36,999 bases of DNA from an uncultured Elusimicrobiales bacterium (GTDB lineage Bacteria > Elusimicrobiota > Elusimicrobia > Elusimicrobiales > Elusimicrobiaceae), in contig CALUXG010000030.1 in the NCBI GenBank assembly GCA_944324685.1, positions 73,073 to 110,071 on the forward strand. The letters run 5' to 3'. Under the pieces are notes generated by a model, which worked only from the letters and a program-made list of their open reading frames with translations, was not told where the DNA came from and did not search any database. The position numbers and the translations under genes are program-made. Positions 33,564 through 36,999 of the stretch are shown one piece after another (position 1 is the first letter of the stretch; the number at the start of each line of letters is the position of its first letter).

Positions 33564-33690
33564 TAGAATAAGACCGCATAGATCAGGCAAGAAATATGCG
33601 GTCGGGACGGGGAAGAACAACGTAGCACGAAGCTGTGATACCGGACCAGAAGACGGTCCTTCTCCACCAACGCCATGACGGCGTTTTTCC
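33564..33690 (+). ncRNA. Candidate structured RNA 1 upstream of the regulator gene
   Basis: Extended -10 TGC-TAGAAT (33561-33569) would start an RNA near 33573. It begins with a perfect nine-bp stem (GACCGCATA/TATGCGGTC), continues with GGGGAAG pairing CTTCTCC around the hairpin GGACC/GGTCC, and ends with AACGCC-ATGAC-GGCGTT plus T5 (33669-33688). On the minus strand a strong promoter at 33728-33757 also points into this region and the nine-bp stem followed by TTATTCT could be its terminator, so the strand is not settled. No match to 4.5S, 5S or 6S RNA hallmarks was seen. Confidence 0.45.
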
Positions 33691-33727
33691 GTCCGAAGAT
33701 GCAGGAAAGAACTGCTTAAGTAATGTT

Positions 33728-33757
33728 AGTATAGTAAGTTTTGTTAGCATTTGTCAA
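33728..33757 (-). promoter_or_regulatory. Strong minus-strand promoter next to the regulator gene
   Basis: TTGACA (33752-33757), 18 bases, TATACT (33728-33733) on the minus strand. Direct repeats TGTTAG at 33724-33729 and 33742-33747 (plus strand) lie across it and may be sites for the regulator at 33812. Confidence 0.65.
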
Positions 33758-33811
33758 GCTTTTTTCTTTCTTGCCGCTAAATATGCCCATTTATACAAGC
33801 AGAGATACCCT

Positions 33812-34510
33812 ATGAATAAATTTGAAAAACAGTTGGAAAAATGGAATAAAGGAATACTTAGAGGCGCACAAGCGAAGTTAGCAAAAACGCTGGGCGTCTC
33901 TACAGCCACTACTGCTTTATGGACTACGGGAAAACGTTCTCCCTCCAAAGGATACGTGGAACAAATGGCTAAATTATTTGACATGGATGCGTTGGACGTA
34001 TATAAACTGTTTGACAGACGCTCCGTCATTTATCCCGACCCGCCAAACGTTTCATCTGCACGCATGCTGCATGACCGACACAGCAATGAGTTTGGATACA
34101 ATATGCAGCCCCATAGTATAAACGAGGAAAAAACAGAACCGAGCAACAGCGTACAATTACCCTTTCTAAATGAGGTTCCAAGCAATGTGGAAGAACATAA
34201 CGAAAACGATATTTTGGAATGGTGGAGCGTGCCAAGACGCTTTGCACAAGGCAGCAAATGTATTTTGAGGGCCAGTCAAATCGGTTTACAGCACGTAAGC
34301 AGCGACGATCTGTGCTTTATAAAACCCTTTACACGTGAACAAGAAAATGAATGGGTCGTATTCCGTACGCCAACAGGCCAACATGTGTGCCGGCAAATAC
34401 GCCTGCACAAAGGACAAACCCTCTATTGTCAGCCGGAAAGCCAAAATGGCCAAAAACAAAAACCGGGCCGGCCCATAGGAGTAGTTATTAAATTGATACG
34501 CCAGCTATAA
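33812..34510 (+). CDS. Phage-repressor-type regulator: HTH plus S24-like domain
   Basis: A 232-residue DNA-binding protein. Residues about 17-45 are an XRE-like helix-turn-helix (GAQAKLAKTLGVSTATTALWTTGKRSPS). After a polar linker, residues about 140-232 resemble the LexA/CI C-terminal domain (DDLCFIKPF, EWVVFRTPTGQHVCRQIRL, GVVIKLIRQL). The usual catalytic pair (Ser in G-S-M, Lys before R-L) is not intact: RASQIG with Ser155 keeps a Ser but Arg194 stands where Lys is expected, so self-cleavage is doubtful. The start at 33812 gives a clean N-terminus; the open frame upstream crosses RNA 1. It lies between two RNA candidates and may regulate them. Confidence 0.8.
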   Translation: MNKFEKQLEKWNKGILRGAQAKLAKTLGVSTATTALWTTGKRSPSKGYVEQMAKLFDMDALDVYKLFDRRSVIYPDPPNVSSARMLHDRHSNEFGYNMQPHSINEEKTEPSNSVQLPFLNEVPSNVEEHNENDILEWWSVPRRFAQGSKCILRASQIGLQHVSSDDLCFIKPFTREQENEWVVFRTPTGQHVCRQIRLHKGQTLYCQPESQNGQKQKPGRPIGVVIKLIRQL

Positions 34511-34514
34511 CCCC

Positions 34515-34542
34515 TTGTTTTTTACAAAAAAAACCTTATACT
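34515..34542 (+). promoter_or_regulatory. Promoter of structured RNA 2
   Basis: TTGTTT (34515-34520), 16 bases, TATACT (34537-34542). The predicted start is about 34549, directly before the first hairpin of the RNA. Confidence 0.6.
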
Positions 34543-34548
34543 TATAGT

Positions 34549-34953
34549 ATCCTCGGACAGAGTCCGAGATATGCGGGACAGAAAATGTGCGTCCCGCGCC
34601 AGCTTTGCCCGGTGATGCAAGGCGGCAAAAGACGCATAAACTGGTCGGGCCGCGCCGGTCAGATACCGTGAAGAGCGGTGAAACGTAAGTACGCGGCTTT
34701 GAAGCAGAAAAGAAATGTTCCTTGACTGTTGCAAAGTTAGATGTTATCGGCAGCCTGTAGGCGGTGCGCACGCTGCGGCCGCACTCTGGGGACAGAGGGC
34801 ATATGGACCGCGGAACGGACCGAAGGTTGCGGAGCTTTGCCGGAGCATGTTACTGCCCCGTGATCTGGCGGGCTGACATCTGAGGAAGGAAAAAACATGA
34901 AAGACTGCAGCTAGGGTCCTCCGTATTTATGGAATACGGGGGACTCTTTTTTT
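34549..34953 (+). ncRNA. Large structured RNA of about 405 nt, unidentified
   Basis: No reading frame of note lies here, but the strand is full of compensating stems: CTCGGAC/GTCCGAG (34552-34568), GCGGGAC/GTCCCGC (34573-34597), a possible pseudoknot (CCAG 34599 with CTGG 34641, and GCCCG 34607 with CGGGC 34646), ACCG/CGGT around 34665-34679 inside a CCGCG/CGCGG stem, GTGCG/CGCAC near 34764-34784, and a GGGG/CCCC pairing 34788-34859. It ends in a strong terminator. Length is like RNase P or tmRNA, but RNase P's GAGGAAAGTCC and tmRNA's TTCGA T-loop and tag frame are missing. A mini-frame MKDCS with GGAAGGA before it lies at 34897-34914. Confidence 0.65.
34916..34953 (+). terminator. Terminator of structured RNA 2
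   Basis: A 12-bp stem with one G-T pair (34916-34927 with 34933-34944) is followed by TCTTTTTTT. Confidence 0.92.
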
Positions 34954-34997
34954 GTCCTTTGTATCATTTGGCGAGATAAAATAGCTACCTGAAAAAA

Positions 34998-35026
34998 TTG
35001 AGTATTTAAGTAAATTTTGATATAAT
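34998..35026 (+). promoter_or_regulatory. Promoter of yggS-yggU
   Basis: TTGAGT (34998-35003), 17 bases, TATAAT (35021-35026). The leader is about 8 bases but still has AAGG five bases before the ATG. Confidence 0.75.
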
Positions 35027-35040
35027 ATGTCAAGGTTTTT

Positions 35041-35751
35041 ATGAACGCGGCAGACAGAATAGAGCGAAATGTACAACGGGTGGAAAACGCCATTTGCGCG
35101 GCATGCCGACGCAGCGGGCGCAACCCTCAGAACGTAACGCTCATGGCGGTAACAAAATACGCCACAGATGAAGACGTGTGGGCTTTGTTGTCATCAGGAC
35201 GTATACGCCATATTGGGGAAAGCCGCGTACAACAAGCCGCCGCCCGCTGGACGTCTGCTCGTTTTGCATCCTGTCAAACCATCAAGCATTTTATCGGGCA
35301 TTTGCAAAAAAACAAAGCCGCGCAAGCCGCCGAACTGTTTGATTTTATTGATTCCATAGACGATATTCGGACCGCTTGTTCTTTGAACGATCATGCTCTG
35401 CGTTTACAAAAAACGCTGCATGTATTGGTGCAGATTAAATTAACACACAAAGAAAGTCAGTCCGGCGTGTCTTTGGAAGAAGCACCCGTATTAGTGCGGC
35501 AACTGCAGAATTTGCAAAACCTTCGCCCATGCGGTTATATGGCCATTGCGCCGCAAACGGACGACCCACAGACGCTGCGCCCGTTGTTTAGGCAAGTAAA
35601 GAACGCTTTTGACAGAGATTTTCCGCCCGCTCTGCCGCAAAGATATTTGTCTTTGGGTATGAGCGCCGATTTTGAAACGGCAGTGGAGGAGGGGTCCACA
35701 TTGCCGAGAGTAGGAAGCAAATTGTTCGCCACAGATTCGGAGGAGTTATGA
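35041..35751 (+). CDS. yggS: PLP homeostasis protein, YggS/PROSC family
   Basis: A 236-residue PLP-binding protein with the alanine-racemase-like barrel but no known catalytic reaction; it balances free PLP and amino-acid pools. Lys39 in LMAVTKY binds PLP. Other family motifs are IGESRVQQA, HFIGHLQKNKA, GYMAIAP and SLGMSADFETAVEEGST.PRVGSKLF. The length is normal. yggU overlaps the stop by four bases, as in many bacteria where both are kept together. Confidence 0.96.
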   Translation: MNAADRIERNVQRVENAICAACRRSGRNPQNVTLMAVTKYATDEDVWALLSSGRIRHIGESRVQQAAARWTSARFASCQTIKHFIGHLQKNKAAQAAELFDFIDSIDDIRTACSLNDHALRLQKTLHVLVQIKLTHKESQSGVSLEEAPVLVRQLQNLQNLRPCGYMAIAPQTDDPQTLRPLFRQVKNAFDRDFPPALPQRYLSLGMSADFETAVEEGSTLPRVGSKLFATDSEEL

Positions 35752-36014
35752 TTATAAAGGTCCGCGTCATTCCCACTACGGGGCGCAACGAAATCATCAG
35801 CCGCATAGGCAGCGTGCTGCGCATGAAAATCAAAAATAAAAAGGTGGATGACGAGCCTGCCAACGCCATGATGAAAACTTTTTTGGCGGATTTCTTTGCC
35901 GTGAGAGAAGATCAGATTATCATCGTCAAAGGCGCCAAAGGCAAAGAAAAAACCGTAGAAGTACGCGACAAAAGCGAAGAAGAGCTGCGCAAAATCATGG
36001 ACTCCATTCCGTAA
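35748..36014 (+). CDS. yggU: DUF167 family protein YggU
   Basis: An 88-residue protein of the YggU/DUF167 family: IIKVRVIPTTGRNEII at the N-terminus and the conserved basic segment near DDEPANAMMKTFLADFFAV, EDQIIIVKGAKGKEKTVEV. Function is unknown; it is usually next to yggS. The start ATG overlaps the yggS TGA (GGAGTTATGA), with GGAG as ribosome site, so translation is coupled. Confidence 0.93.
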   Translation: MIIKVRVIPTTGRNEIISRIGSVLRMKIKNKKVDDEPANAMMKTFLADFFAVREDQIIIVKGAKGKEKTVEVRDKSEEELRKIMDSIP

Positions 36015-36031
36015 AATAGATTTCATATTGT

Positions 36032-36060
36032 AAAAACCGGACAGTAAGTCCGGTTTTTAT
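36032..36060. terminator. Bidirectional terminator between yggU and pilin
   Basis: AAAAACCGGAC and GTCCGGTTTTT form an 11-bp stem around AGTAA. Confidence 0.92.
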
Positions 36061-36072
36061 ACACGTTTTAGC

Positions 36073-36549
36073 TCACATAATATAAGCGGCACCTTTTTTC
36101 TTTCCGGTGGATATCTTAGGGCACCATTTTTCCGCCACATCATAATCTACACAGTAAACCGTATTGTCTTGCGGCACAACGTATAAATAATATTTTTTAC
36201 CATATGGCAGGCGGTTGGCTAAAGCGATAAATTTGCCCACTTGCGAACTTACTCCATCCGTACCCGTAGGGGCATAATTAAAATCTTTTGTCTGCAAACG
36301 AATGAGGCCGGCATTTTCCACCTTTTCCCCGGGCAGTTCGATGTCCAAATCCGTATAATCGCCGGTATAAACGCCATTGGCCAAACGATATCGTTCATTG
36401 GCCTGTGCTATGCTGCGAAGCATCAGCATGGCTTCCGAAGCGCGTGCTTTTTCCACCGCACGCTCATATTGCGGCAAGGCAATGGCCGCCAATATGCCTA
36501 TAATTAACACAACCACCAACAATTCAATCAAAGTAAAACCTATTCTCAT
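36073..36549 (-). CDS. Type IV pilin-like protein
   Basis: A 158-residue prepilin starting MRIGFTLIELLVVVLII, with leader MRIG, cleavage after Gly and Glu at mature position 5. The following ALPQYERAVEKARASEAMLMLRSI and YRLANGVYTGDYTDLDIELPGE are close in style to the pilins ending at 8393 and 25252. Two Cys (VYCVDYD, KWCPKI) near the end may form a disulfide loop. AGGAAG precedes the start by seven bases. About 90 bases upstream are nearly identical to the region before the pilin at 8893, so the two arose by duplication of gene and control region. Confidence 0.92.
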   Translation of the reverse strand: MRIGFTLIELLVVVLIIGILAAIALPQYERAVEKARASEAMLMLRSIAQANERYRLANGVYTGDYTDLDIELPGEKVENAGLIRLQTKDFNYAPTGTDGVSSQVGKFIALANRLPYGKKYYLYVVPQDNTVYCVDYDVAEKWCPKISTGKKKGAAYIM

Positions 36550-36616
36550 TTTTTCTTCCTATAGTAGCGTTTAATTGTTCAAAAACACGTCTCAGCGGCG
36601 TTTGATTTTTCGCCAT
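36524..36616 (-). CDS. Conserved 30-residue upstream ORF overlapping the pilin start, copy 2
   Basis: Starts MAKNQTPLRRVFEQLNATIG and ends with TGA 26 bases inside the pilin. Length, frame offset and overlap equal those of the copy at 8868-8960. The pilin ribosome site lies within it. Confidence 0.45.
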   Translation of the reverse strand: MAKNQTPLRRVFEQLNATIGRKNENRFYFD

Positions 36617-36625
36617 GTATAGGGT

Positions 36626-36649
36626 ATAAAAAAAAAAAAACGAGTCAAG
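36626..36649 (-). promoter_or_regulatory. Poly-T tract behind TTGACT, pilin promoter region
   Basis: On the minus strand TTGACT (36642-36647), CG, 12 T (36628-36639), then ATACCC and TATACA. Equivalent to the 14-T and 13-T tracts at the other two pilins. Confidence 0.5.
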
Positions 36650-36691
36650 GATGAAGAGGTTTCCAGCGAGTAAACGGCAACGCCATAACAG

Positions 36692-36814
36692 CTACAGCAA
36701 CAAGCGAAATAAAACCTCAGAATTATTCCGATAACGGCATAAAGGCCGCAACACCGGCCCAACAATCCCGACGAGAATGCCTCCGTAAAACAAAAATCCA
36801 ATCCATTTTGTCAT
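36692..36814 (-). pseudogene. Possible decayed small membrane-protein gene
   Basis: A 40-codon frame MTKWIGFLFYGGILVGIVGP... with AGG before the ATG encodes one hydrophobic helix, then continues in other frames (…SLVAVAVMALPFTRWKPLHP ending just before the pilin -35 box). A similar peptide end (LAVAVGVVPWPFIG, stop, KTGMP) occurs before the pilin at 8893. This looks like the remains of a membrane-protein gene carried along with the pilin cassette. The rest of 36815-36948 shows nothing I can name. Confidence 0.3.
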
Positions 36815-36948
36815 GCCTGCCTATGTTTGTCGGAAGCTGTATCAAGTTCGCTTTTGATAAAGCAAAGATTGCCGACTCCTGCTTTTGAAAATGACGGTGT
36901 AAATTGTTCGTCTCGGCGGACGCGCGAAGAACTCTTTTTGACCTCCAA

Positions 36949-36973
36949 CAAAAATCCCCCGCCAAGGCGGGGG
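36949..36973 (-). terminator. Terminator of a minus-strand gene beyond the window
   Basis: CCCCCGCC-AA-GGCGGGGG, followed on the minus strand by ATTTTTG. It should end a gene that starts to the right of the window. Confidence 0.75.
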
Positions 36974-36999
36974 AGAATTTTTTTATCCAAAAGCCCAAA

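Noticed and set aside
34549-34953. RNase P RNA, tmRNA, SRP or 6S RNA as identity of the 405-nt RNA
   Set aside because: The length fits RNase P or tmRNA, but I could not find GAGGAAAGTCC or the CCGGCTTA end of RNase P, the TTCGA T-loop and Ala-ending tag frame of tmRNA, or GGAAGGAAGCAGC of SRP RNA on either strand. Partial likenesses such as CCGGAGCA and GAAGAG are too short.
36723-36998. 91-codon minus-strand frame at the right end
   Set aside because: It runs through a clear terminator hairpin and reads the decayed membrane-protein stretch in a different frame.

Overview
The window looks like a chromosomal segment of a gut-type Elusimicrobiota bacterium (Elusimicrobium-like). This is an inference from the set of features. 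Four scattered single type IV pilin-like genes carry the FTLIELLVVVLIIGILAAIALPQY-type leader. There is a GlcNAc phosphotransferase locus, fermentative AdhE with Rex, Gram-negative envelope genes (Mla lipid transport, OmpA-type protein, lipoprotein) and a base composition near 50% GC. No 16S gene is present to confirm the lineage.

Layout, left to right. 1-142: tail of an OmpA-family protein. 238-711: a pilin-like gene, divergent from 860-6825, a compact GlcNAc operon: nagF (IIA-HPr-EI fusion), nagE (IICB), nagB, nagA. Together these would import GlcNAc as GlcNAc-6-P and convert it to fructose-6-P. 6979-8364: MATE transporter behind a terminator-like hairpin. 8393-8960: pilin with a conserved upstream mini-ORF. 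9174-15944 (minus): an unbroken operon dnaB-alr-mlaE-mlaF-mlaD-radA. 16118: HIT protein. 16539-17093: secreted protein. 17306-19834: lon under a CIRCE/HrcA site, then a secreted coiled-coil protein and clpP. 21518-25211: rex (plus a small coupled ORF) divergent from adhE, with a matching palindrome at both transcription starts. 25252-26052: a pilin whose 5' part is made of palindromic repeats. 26188-29286: a secreted Ala/Pro-rich protein, a small membrane protein, a YwqK-type repeat protein and a BaiN-family flavoprotein. 29593: tRNA-Met. 29739: TPR lipoprotein. 30620-32924: surface glycan cluster (GT2, NodB deacetylase, a catalytically dead NodB paralogue). 33458-34955: an unusual RNA-rich island holding a phage-type HTH/S24-like regulator between two structured RNA candidates. 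35041-36014: yggS-yggU. 36073-36616: another pilin with the same upstream mini-ORF.

The most interesting material is (i) the RNA-regulator-RNA island at about 33.4-35.0 kb, especially a roughly 400-nt structured RNA with its own promoter and terminator that I could not match to RNase P, tmRNA, SRP or 6S RNA, and (ii) the pilin cassettes, which share poly-T tracts of 12, 13 and 14 bases behind a -35-like box and, in two copies, a conserved 30-codon ORF overlapping the pilin start. This fits phase-variable, translationally coupled pilin expression. Regulatory sites that can be read directly include a CIRCE at lon, paired Rex-operator candidates at rex/adhE and several apparently leaderless promoters.
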